Origin: DASSBG01 sp963800395
GTDB taxonomy: Bacteria > Pseudomonadota > Gammaproteobacteria > Xanthomonadales > Rhodanobacteraceae
Length of the DNA stretch: 64,000 bases
Assembly: GCA_963800395.1 (NCBI GenBank)
Contig: CAWDBD010000027.1
Span: forward strand, 1 to 64,000
Direction of reading: 5' to 3'
Part shown: piece after piece, positions 30,714 to 37,932 of the stretch
How positions within the stretch are numbered: position 1 is the first letter of the stretch
Layout of the letters: each line of letters begins with the position of its first letter
The notes under the pieces: model-generated
Databases searched by the model: none
The model's input: only the letters and a program-made list of their open reading frames with translations
What the model was told of the DNA's origin: nothing
Made by a program: the position numbers and the translations under genes

Positions 30714-31676
30714 CTACTGGTCTGCCTGCATGGCTTGATGTTCCCGCTGCACCAGCCACTGCGTCATTTCAAGCATCTGCTCGAAGCCGCCGGCGCTGTT
30801 GGCGGTATAGCGGTACTTGCCGTCGATGACGATGGTCGGGGTGCTGTTGACCTGCCAGTTCTTGATCAACTGGTCGGCACGCTTCATCTTGGTGTTGATG
30901 GCGAATGAACTGGCCGTGGCCACGAACTGCTTCGGGTCAACACCGTAGCCGGCGTAGAACTTGGCAATATCCTGGATGCCCGGCCATTTGTCATGCGGCT
31001 TGGGCCGCCCGCTGGCCAGATCATAGGTGCCGATCTCGCCACTCTTCCAGACGGCATCAAACATGGCATCGTGGGCCTTTCGCGCGACCCCGAGGGCCTG
31101 CGCCGTGTAGAACGCACGCTGGTATAGCGGAAAGTTTTCATCTGGCCGGAACGATACCGGGAGATAGTCCATTTCCGCGTAGGCCGGCAGCGACTTGGCC
31201 ACCTTGATCATGAACGGCTGCGAGTGAAAGCAGGCCGGACAGCCGTAGGAAAACACTTCCACGACCTGCACCTTGGAAGATGTGCTCAGGCGTGGCTGCC
31301 GGGGCTGCAGCAGAAAGTAGTTCTCGCCTTCCACCCACTTGCCGGTGTCAGCCGGCGCAGCCGCAGGCGCTTGCTTGCTGTCCGACACCTCGGCCGTCTT
31401 GTCGGCCTCGGCGGGAGCTGGTGCGCTGCTGATGCTTGTGGCCGCTTTCGCAGGCTGCGAACTGCTGGCTGGTGCCGGCGCCGATTCGCTGGGCGAAGCC
31501 TCGACGCGCGTACTGGCAGGCGCCGGGCCGGCATCCGTCATCGCGGCGACCGAAGCGGACGCGACCGGGCTGGTAGCCGCTGCAGCCGGTACCTTGGCGG
31601 CACCGCTATCGTTGTTGCCGCTGCCGCAAGCTGCCAGCAACAGGGACAAGAGCAGAATCGGGAGAATCTTGTGCAT
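30714..31676 (-). CDS. DsbA-like thioredoxin-fold lipoprotein with long Ala/Pro/Ser linker
   Basis: 320 residues. AAGGAAGG precedes the ATG. Lipobox LLLAACGSG gives an acylated cysteine. About 90 low-complexity residues rich in Ala, Ser and Pro follow, then a DsbA domain with active site CPAC in VFSYGCPACFHSQPF and the cis-proline loop NSTPTIVIDGKYRY. It is a paralogue of the adjacent dsbA; the dipeptide between the cysteines differs (PA compared with PH), which usually alters redox potential. Probably a membrane-tethered oxidase or a specialist for cytochrome maturation. Confidence 0.9.
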   Translation of the reverse strand: MHKILPILLLSLLLAACGSGNNDSGAAKVPAAAATSPVASASVAAMTDAGPAPASTRVEASPSESAPAPASSSQPAKAATSISSAPAPAEADKTAEVSDSKQAPAAAPADTGKWVEGENYFLLQPRQPRLSTSSKVQVVEVFSYGCPACFHSQPFMIKVAKSLPAYAEMDYLPVSFRPDENFPLYQRAFYTAQALGVARKAHDAMFDAVWKSGEIGTYDLASGRPKPHDKWPGIQDIAKFYAGYGVDPKQFVATASSFAINTKMKRADQLIKNWQVNSTPTIVIDGKYRYTANSAGGFEQMLEMTQWLVQREHQAMQADQ

Positions 31677-31736
31677 CACGCACCTTCCTTTCATGGTCGA
31701 CTTGCCAGTATGCCGCACACGGCCTGAATCCAGCCG

Positions 31737-32480
31737 TTATTGCTGCACCGCGTGCAGGCCTTCGATATAGCTGGACAGCGCCACGATATCCTGTTCGGAA
31801 AGGCGCTTGGCAATGGCAGGCATGATCTGCGCATGTGCCGTGTCACCCCAGGTATCGCCGTCATGCCAGGCCTTGAGCACTTTCTGCACGTAGTCTGCGT
31901 GTTGCCCGGCAAGATGCGGATAGGGCGCACCCGGATTGCCGCTACCGGCAGGACCGTGGCAGGCCATGCAGGCCGGAATGTCCTGTTTGGCATTGCCGCC
32001 ACGGTAGAGGGCCTGACCAGGCCGGACCAGTTTTTCATCAGCCACGCCAGCCTGGGGTTTCTGGCTGGCAAAATAGGCGCCTACGTCACGCATGTCCTGG
32101 GGGCTGAGGCTGCTGGCAAAACCCAGCATGATGGGATTGGCCCGCTGGCCGCTCTTGAACGAGGCGAGCTGATTGGCGATGTAGTGCTCGCTCTGCCCGG
32201 CCAGACGCGGGTACTGCGGATCGGTGGAATTGCCGTCCATGCCGTGGCAGGCGGCACACACGGCGGCCTTGGTCTGACCGGCCTTTGCGTCGCCCGGCAT
32301 GAGCTTTGCCGGCTTGATGCTGGCAACGCTGGCCGCTGGGGCTGGTGCGGCTGCGCTGGTGGTGACCGCGGCGCCGCTGGAGGTCGATGCAGCAGCCTGC
32401 TCGCTCTGGGCGAAGGCGGTGGTGCACAATAGGGCCGCTACAACGGAGGCGGCGATGGCAAACGCATGCCTGGAACTCAT
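31737..32480 (-). CDS. Dihaem cytochrome c4
   Basis: 247 residues with a signal peptide (AFAIAASVVAALLCTTAFA) and two haem c sites, CAACH and CMACH, each in a repeated domain (YPRLAGQSEHYIANQL; YPHLAGQHADYVQKVL) with distal methionine regions. It is a periplasmic electron carrier to terminal oxidases. The Ala/Pro-rich stretch after the signal is a tether or linker. Divergent from engB; start at 32480 with GGGAG upstream. Confidence 0.94.
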   Translation of the reverse strand: MSSRHAFAIAASVVAALLCTTAFAQSEQAAASTSSGAAVTTSAAAPAPAASVASIKPAKLMPGDAKAGQTKAAVCAACHGMDGNSTDPQYPRLAGQSEHYIANQLASFKSGQRANPIMLGFASSLSPQDMRDVGAYFASQKPQAGVADEKLVRPGQALYRGGNAKQDIPACMACHGPAGSGNPGAPYPHLAGQHADYVQKVLKAWHDGDTWGDTAHAQIMPAIAKRLSEQDIVALSSYIEGLHAVQQ

Positions 32481-32622
32481 GTACTGGGTACTCCCGCAAA
32501 TGGAATGGCCGCAGGAACAAGATGCTGCGGCTGCAAGTGGTGAATTATCCCTGCGCGATGCTGAGCGGTCAAACCGCAGGCCGACTCTTCGACCGCTCAC
32601 GATTACTGGCATAGGCACGACT

Positions 32623-33219
32623 ATGAAGTTGTTTCAGAACATCCAATTTCTGCTGGCGGCCCACGACGGGCGCCAATTGCCGCCCGACCAGGGTGCCGAG
32701 GTGGCCTTTGCCGGCCGATCAAATGCCGGCAAGTCCAGCGCCCTCAACGCCCTGGTGAACCGGCGCGCCCTGGCACGCACTTCACGCACGCCGGGACGTA
32801 CCCAGCAACTGGTGGTGTTCGAGCTGGACCCGGATCGCCGCCTGGTCGACCTGCCCGGCTACGGCTATGCCAAGGCTCCCCGCGCGTTGCGGCAGCACTG
32901 GGAAAAGACCATCGAGCGCTATCTGCGCGAACGCCAGAGCCTGCGCAGCCTGATTCTCATCATGGACATCCGCCACCCGCTCAAGGATGTTGACTGCCAG
33001 CTGCTGGCGTTTTGTACCGATATCGGCCTGCCCTGCCTGTGCCTTCTGACCAAGGCCGACAAGCTGTCACGCACCCAGGCGCAGGCCACACTGGCGAAGA
33101 CCCGCCGTGACATCGAGTCCGCCGGATGGTCGGCCGACCTGCTGCTGTTCTCGGCCACCAAGATGACCGGCGTGGAGGAAGCGCGGCAAGCCGTGGCCAG
33201 CATGCTGGACGCGCCGTGA
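32623..33219 (+). CDS. engB: Ribosome biogenesis GTP-binding protein EngB (YihA/YsxC)
   Basis: 198 residues. GTPase motifs are G1 FAGRSNAGKSSALNALV, G2/G3 RTPGRTQQ and LVDLPGYGYAKAP, G4 LLTKADKL and G5 FSATKMTG. It is needed for 50S subunit assembly. The start MKLFQNIQFLLAAHD matches the family; longer in-frame upstream sequence overlaps the divergent cytochrome gene and is not used. Confidence 0.97.
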   Translation: MKLFQNIQFLLAAHDGRQLPPDQGAEVAFAGRSNAGKSSALNALVNRRALARTSRTPGRTQQLVVFELDPDRRLVDLPGYGYAKAPRALRQHWEKTIERYLRERQSLRSLILIMDIRHPLKDVDCQLLAFCTDIGLPCLCLLTKADKLSRTQAQATLAKTRRDIESAGWSADLLLFSATKMTGVEEARQAVASMLDAP

Positions 33220-33256
33220 TGCAGGCCCGGATTAACAACCTGCTGAGAGGTCACGG

Positions 33257-34078
33257 CTAGAAGCTGTACACCAGATTGGTCGTCAGCAACTGATCGGAAT
33301 GCTTGCTGCCCGGCGCAATCTTGCCGTTGTAGCGCAATTGGTGCGCCACCTTCAGCGCCAGCTTGTCGTTCATTTTTACCACCAGGCCAATATCGTTCTG
33401 CACGAATTGGCCATCGCTGCCGGCTTCGACCAGCAGTTTGTCCTCGATCGAGGTGCTGTCATTGAGCTTGTGGCTGAAGTTCATCAGCCCGCGCCCGATG
33501 AGCTCGCCTTGGCTGCTCGGCGTGACCGTGGTTGCAACCGGCGGATCGCCGCTGATGACAAGCGTGTCCACGGGCTGCACCCGCTTGTAACCCGGGCCAA
33601 TTTCGAAGCTCAGCTCGGTATCCGGATTCTTGATGGCGATATAGCCGTAACCGATGGAGACAGCAGCCTGCCACTGAAAGGCGGCAAAGTCGTCCTTTTC
33701 ATAGCGCAATGCGCCGATGACGTAATCTCTCGGACTCAGCTTGTAGCCGGCCGATGCTCCGGCTTCGAAACGATTGGCGGTGGCCTGGTATTCGTCGGCA
33801 GATACGGTCTGCCCATCAACCACCTTGCTGACCTTCACCTCACCCTTGTTGCGCAGCGCGGTCAGGTAGAAGTTGTCCTTCCACACCGCGTCCTCCTTCT
33901 TGAAGTTGAGTTTGGCATTCAGGCTCTCGGACTTGCTGTTGCCGCGTGCCAGTGCCAGGCCAACCTCGCCGGTGCCGGTCCAGTCGCCCGGGCTGGCATT
34001 GTCATCGGCGGCCCGCGCAGCCAGCGGCAGGCTCATGGCAAGTACGGAAACAAGGGGAAATAGAGTTCTCAAGCGCAC
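33257..34078 (-). CDS. DUF481 outer-membrane protein
   Basis: 273 residues. A GTG start with AGGAG seven bases upstream was chosen over a TTG 39 bases earlier. Signal peptide TLFPLVSVLAMSLPLAARA. Beta-strand-rich DUF481 sequence follows: GTGEVGLALARGNSKSESLN, NLYLTALRNKGEV-like strands, and a terminal strand ending LVYSF with C-terminal phenylalanine, as in outer-membrane barrels. Function unknown; it is often near salt- or stress-related genes. Its 3' end is convergent with engB. Confidence 0.88.
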   Translation of the reverse strand: MRLRTLFPLVSVLAMSLPLAARAADDNASPGDWTGTGEVGLALARGNSKSESLNAKLNFKKEDAVWKDNFYLTALRNKGEVKVSKVVDGQTVSADEYQATANRFEAGASAGYKLSPRDYVIGALRYEKDDFAAFQWQAAVSIGYGYIAIKNPDTELSFEIGPGYKRVQPVDTLVISGDPPVATTVTPSSQGELIGRGLMNFSHKLNDSTSIEDKLLVEAGSDGQFVQNDIGLVVKMNDKLALKVAHQLRYNGKIAPGSKHSDQLLTTNLVYSF

Positions 34079-34120
34079 AAGGCGTCTCCTGTCATGTTCG
34101 GGGGAATGTCGCGCCAACGC

Positions 34121-35086
34121 TCAGGGCGTACCGGGATACCAGGCCACCACATGATGGCGCGCTTCGGCAAAGAATAACCAACGTTCGACAATCAGACCTG
34201 ACATGACGCTGAACACGGCCAGCGGTGCAAGGCCAATCGAGGCTGGCGGAATCAGCATGGCCAGGCCGATCAGCAGCGCACACAGGACCACAACGAATAT
34301 CAATGCAATGGCCCGCAGGCGATATCTATGCCGCCGTGCCAGCACGAAACCCATCTCGCGCAACAGGTAGTTGGCCTCGGTATTTGGCGCGCTCGCGGCG
34401 ACAACCCGGCCAAAACGATCCAGGCCGGTGGCACGCCCGGCGTCGGGCGCATGCGCATCGCGGTCCACCGCGCGCCAGTAGCTGCGTTTGCACAGGCCGG
34501 CCGCCAGCACCACCAGCAACAGCCCGAACAGCCAGCCATCGTGCGCTGCCGCACTGGCTGTCACGTCGCGGGCATCCAGTTGCAAGACCACAATCAGCCA
34601 TAGCCAGAGGCCGCCGCTGGCCAGGGCCAGCAACAGATACCCGGGCAATACCTGGGGCAGACGCCAGGCGGGGATCGGCTTCAGCGATGTGTAGATTCGC
34701 GCGGTGCAGTACACGGTCGTCAATGCGCAGGCCGCCAGCACCAGGCCGGTCAGGCGCACGGCCAGCGCATCACGCGGCGCATGCCGAAGCGCCACCAGGA
34801 TCAGCAGCGGGATGTAGCTGGCCAGCGCCGCAATGGCCTCACGCGACAACCAGGAACTGCGCCATTGACTCAGGCCGCGCCACCCCCGCCAGGGTTTTCC
34901 CAGATGCACGGTAGAGGCCAGCAGGCCAATCCCGGACAGGAACAGGCCGCAGCTGAGCGCTACCAGCAGTGCATTGACCCCGATGACATACACGCCCATG
35001 CCCAGGGCCAGACCCAACCAGGCCAGCAGGCCGAATCCGGCGCCGGACAGCACGGTAAACACGATGACAGAGAAGGTAGGTCGCAT
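34121..35086 (-). CDS. soeC: DmsC/SoeC-type membrane anchor subunit
   Basis: 321 residues with about eight hydrophobic segments, beginning RPTFSVIVFTVLSGAGFGLL, and the DmsC-family features HLGKPWRGWRGLSQWRSSWL and SREAI. It anchors the molybdoenzyme and iron-sulfur subunits to the inner membrane and exchanges electrons with quinone. The gene follows soeB with a 12-base gap. A DMSO-reductase anchor is the alternative; the lack of a Tat signal on the catalytic subunit favours the cytoplasm-facing Soe enzyme. Confidence 0.8.
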   Translation of the reverse strand: MRPTFSVIVFTVLSGAGFGLLAWLGLALGMGVYVIGVNALLVALSCGLFLSGIGLLASTVHLGKPWRGWRGLSQWRSSWLSREAIAALASYIPLLILVALRHAPRDALAVRLTGLVLAACALTTVYCTARIYTSLKPIPAWRLPQVLPGYLLLALASGGLWLWLIVVLQLDARDVTASAAAHDGWLFGLLLVVLAAGLCKRSYWRAVDRDAHAPDAGRATGLDRFGRVVAASAPNTEANYLLREMGFVLARRHRYRLRAIALIFVVVLCALLIGLAMLIPPASIGLAPLAVFSVMSGLIVERWLFFAEARHHVVAWYPGTP

Positions 35087-35098
35087 GCTGCGGTTGCC

Positions 35099-36160
35099 TC
35101 AGCGGGAAAGCAGATCGTTGAGCCAGCGCAGCGGCGTCGGCAACTGATCGGTGTCCAGCCGCTCCTGCGCGACATCCGCCTGCGGCAGCGACTGCGACGG
35201 CGAGGTACGCCGGGGTCGTGGCGGCAGGTAGCGATTGACCGGTCGATAGCCCAATTCCGGCAGCAGGCCGTAACCACCGCGTTCGGCGACCAGCTGCGAC
35301 ACCGCCGATGCCGGATCGCCCAGGTCTCCGAAATGCCGTGCCCGGGTGGGACAGGCGGCCACGCAGGCCGGCTGACGATCGGCCTCGTCCAGCGACTCGT
35401 TGTAGATGCGGTCCACGCACAGCGTGCATTTCTGCATCACGCCGTGATGGTGATTGAACTCGCGCGCGCCGTAGGGACAGGCCCAGGCGCACAACTGGCA
35501 ACCGATGCACTTGTCCTCGTCCACCAGCACAATGCCGTCCTCGGCCCGCTTGTAGCTGGCCCCCGTCGGGCACACGGTGACACAGTCCGGGGTCTCGCAA
35601 TGCAGGCAGGATCGGGGGAAGTGGACCACTTGCGCCTGCGGCGCCTGCGGCGCGTGCGGGACTCGGGACTCGGGACTCGGGACTTGGGTGGTGTCCGACT
35701 CGCCTCGCCGGGACGACGCGACTTGGGCGATCTGGAGGGATCCGGGCTGCTGGCTTTGCTCTTTCTCGAGTCCCGAGTCCCGAGTCCCGAGCCCCGGCCT
35801 TTGGGCCGAGTCCCGAGTCCCGAGTCCCGACTCCTTGGCCGAGTCCCGAGTCCCGAGTCCCGGCTCCTTTACCGAGTCCCGAGTCCCGAGTCCCGAGTCC
35901 CGATCCATATCATCGGGCACGGAAGCGTGAGGCTGAAGCTCCTCCGCAGCCTGCCCAATGAGAACCTCAAACGTATGCACCCGGTTGAACCACACCCCGT
36001 CGGGCTTGCTGCCCTGCGTGTCGACATCGGGCAGTGGGCCAAACTGGCCGCCGTCATTCCACTCCTTGCAGGCCACCGCGCAGGCATGACAGCCCACACA
36101 GGTGTCCAGGTCGATCACCAGTCCGAGCTTCTTCTTCGTGCTTGCGGGTAGATCGGTCAC
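35099..36160 (-). CDS. soeB: Four-cluster ferredoxin subunit SoeB with repeat-derived insertion
   Basis: 353 residues from a GTG that overlaps the stop of the SLC13 gene. Cysteine sets are CVGCHACAVACKEW (C21, C24, C27, C31), CLHCETPDCVTVCP (from C185), CIGCQLCAWACP and CTLCVDR...CVAACP, enough for four [4Fe-4S] clusters. Between the first and second sets lie about 90 extra residues containing four GLGTRDS copies and other repeat-derived residues. They are encoded by a tandem GAGTCCC repeat. The flanking residues (VWFNRVHTFEV and VVHFPRSCLHC) are adjacent in related proteins as I know them. It passes electrons from SoeA to SoeC. The insertion keeps the frame, so the protein may still assemble. 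Confidence 0.84.
   Translation of the reverse strand: MTDLPASTKKKLGLVIDLDTCVGCHACAVACKEWNDGGQFGPLPDVDTQGSKPDGVWFNRVHTFEVLIGQAAEELQPHASVPDDMDRDSGLGTRDSVKEPGLGTRDSAKESGLGTRDSAQRPGLGTRDSGLEKEQSQQPGSLQIAQVASSRRGESDTTQVPSPESRVPHAPQAPQAQVVHFPRSCLHCETPDCVTVCPTGASYKRAEDGIVLVDEDKCIGCQLCAWACPYGAREFNHHHGVMQKCTLCVDRIYNESLDEADRQPACVAACPTRARHFGDLGDPASAVSQLVAERGGYGLLPELGYRPVNRYLPPRPRRTSPSQSLPQADVAQERLDTDQLPTPLRWLNDLLSR
35659..35908. repeat. GAGTCCC minisatellite inside soeB
   Basis: Runs of the 7-bp unit GAGTCCC (CGGGACT on the other strand) occur at about 35659-35690 and 35771-35908, separated by short unique words such as TTGGCC and CTCCTT. Seven bases per unit would shift the frame, yet the net length is a multiple of three and the soeB frame survives. 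A related patch lies between genes at about 4606-4648. Confidence 0.85.
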
Positions 36161-37932
36161 GGGCCGGTCGGGGTCAGGGGCCAGAAATGCGGGATCAGGA
36201 ACATGGATAGCAGACAGAACAGGCCAATCAGGGGAATGCCGATTTTCATGAAATCGGTGAATCGATAGCCGCCAGCGTAATACACCATGGTGTTGGTCGG
36301 GTAGCCGACCGGCGTGGCAAACGAGGTGGCGGCAGCAAAGGCCACGGCCACGACAAACGGGCGCGGGTCGACGTGCATGGTATGCGCGATGCTGATGGCA
36401 ATGCTGCCCATCAGTACCACCGAAGGGTTGTGCCCCATCAGCTCGGTCAGCAGCGCGGTCAGCAGGTACACCATCAGCAATGCGGCCATTGGACCGTGAT
36501 CGCCGACCAGGGCCATGCCGCCCTGCACTACCGTGGCGGACAGGCCGGTGTGCTCGACGGCAATGCCCAGCGGCAGGATCGCACCCAGCATGATGATGAT
36601 TTTCCAGTCGATACCGGCATAGGCGTCCTTGCGGCCATAGCACCCGGTCAGACCCATGGCCACCGCGCCGCAAATCGCGGCCACCGGTATCGAGGCCAGG
36701 TGCAGGCCGGCGACGATCACCACGGCCGCCATGATGCCGACCGCGGTCAGCGCGCGCCACGGCGTGCGGTGCGCATCCTCGCGTTCACTCAGGACCACCA
36801 GACGGTCGTCGGAGCGCAAACGCCTCAGCGCCGGGTCCTTGACCAGCATCAGCAGCACATCGCCCACTTCAAGGCTGATGTCGCGCATCTTCTCGCGCAG
36901 AATGTGGCCGCGACGATGGATGGCCAGCGTGGCGGCGTCATAGCGCCAGCCAAAGTCCAGCTCCTTCAGGGTGCGGCCCTCGATGCTGCTGCCGGGCGCC
37001 ACCATGATCTCGGCAAGCAGCCGCTGCTCGTTGCCGTCGGCGCGGACACGTCCGCCCGAGGCATCCTGCAGCCCGGCACGGGTGCGGAAGTCCACGATCT
37101 TGTCCCACTCGCCACGCACCAGCAGCACGTCGCCCGATTCGAGCGCCTGCGACCGCGGCGACCACATGTGGCGATCCCCGCGCAGCAGCTCCAGCGGATA
37201 GACGCCATATTTCTCACCCAGCTCGGCCTCGGCAATCGTGCTGCCGAGCAGGGTCGAGTCGTCAACCACCTTCAGTTCGGCGACGTACTTGCCGATGTCC
37301 GCTTCAGTGGGCATGTCGGCATCGGTCTTCTTGGGCAGCAGCCAGCGACCGACCACCATCAGATAGATGATGCCGGCAACCGCCAGGATCGCACCCATGC
37401 CGGTGAATTCGAACACGCCGAACCCGGCCATGCCGTGCTCTCGGGCAATGCTGTCGGTCAGCAGGTTGGAGGACGTGCCCAGCAAGGTGCACACACCGCC
37501 CATCTGCGCGGCATAGGCCATCGGCATCAACACGCGTCCCGGCGAAGTGCGGGTACGCTGGCATACCCGCAGCACCAGGGGCAGAAAGGTCGCCACCAGG
37601 GCGGTGTTCTTTACGAAGGCGCCAATCGGCGCCGTGGTGAGCATGATCACAAGCGTCAGCAGCCAGGGTTTCTTGATGCGGCTGAACATGCGCATCAGCG
37701 GTTCCAGTGCGCCAGAGCGATCAATGCCCAGGCTGAGCGCAAACATCGCCGCCACCGTGACCGTGGCCTCGTTGCTGAACCCGGACAGGGCCTCGGTGGG
37801 TGTGACGATGCCGAGGATCATCAGCAGCGACAGCACCAGCAGCGCCACCAGGTCGATGCGCAGCTTTTCGCTGGCAAAAAGACCCAGCGCCAGCAGCACA
37901 ATGGCGACGGTGGCCCAGGCTTGCCAGGTCAT
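36157..37932 (-). CDS. SLC13/DASS-type permease with two RCK-C (TrkA-C) domains
   Basis: 591 residues. The N-terminal membrane half (NEATVTVAAMFALSLGI; GAFVKNTALVATFLP; LGTSSNLLTD) and the C-terminal half (LLTALLTELMGHNPSVVLM; TSFATPVGYPTNTMVYY) carry the paired SNT/NPT-like motifs of ion:anion symporters. The central cytoplasmic part (about residues 205-375) has two TrkA-C-type modules (LRGDRHMWSPRSQALESGDV; LAIHRRGHILREKM). Members with this layout include sulfate transporters. It overlaps soeA (start ATG at 37932, soeA stop 37929) and soeB (stop 36157, soeB start 36160), so it is built into the operon. Export of sulfate or uptake of sulfite is an inference. Confidence 0.85.
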   Translation of the reverse strand: MTWQAWATVAIVLLALGLFASEKLRIDLVALLVLSLLMILGIVTPTEALSGFSNEATVTVAAMFALSLGIDRSGALEPLMRMFSRIKKPWLLTLVIMLTTAPIGAFVKNTALVATFLPLVLRVCQRTRTSPGRVLMPMAYAAQMGGVCTLLGTSSNLLTDSIAREHGMAGFGVFEFTGMGAILAVAGIIYLMVVGRWLLPKKTDADMPTEADIGKYVAELKVVDDSTLLGSTIAEAELGEKYGVYPLELLRGDRHMWSPRSQALESGDVLLVRGEWDKIVDFRTRAGLQDASGGRVRADGNEQRLLAEIMVAPGSSIEGRTLKELDFGWRYDAATLAIHRRGHILREKMRDISLEVGDVLLMLVKDPALRRLRSDDRLVVLSEREDAHRTPWRALTAVGIMAAVVIVAGLHLASIPVAAICGAVAMGLTGCYGRKDAYAGIDWKIIIMLGAILPLGIAVEHTGLSATVVQGGMALVGDHGPMAALLMVYLLTALLTELMGHNPSVVLMGSIAISIAHTMHVDPRPFVVAVAFAAATSFATPVGYPTNTMVYYAGGYRFTDFMKIGIPLIGLFCLLSMFLIPHFWPLTPTGP

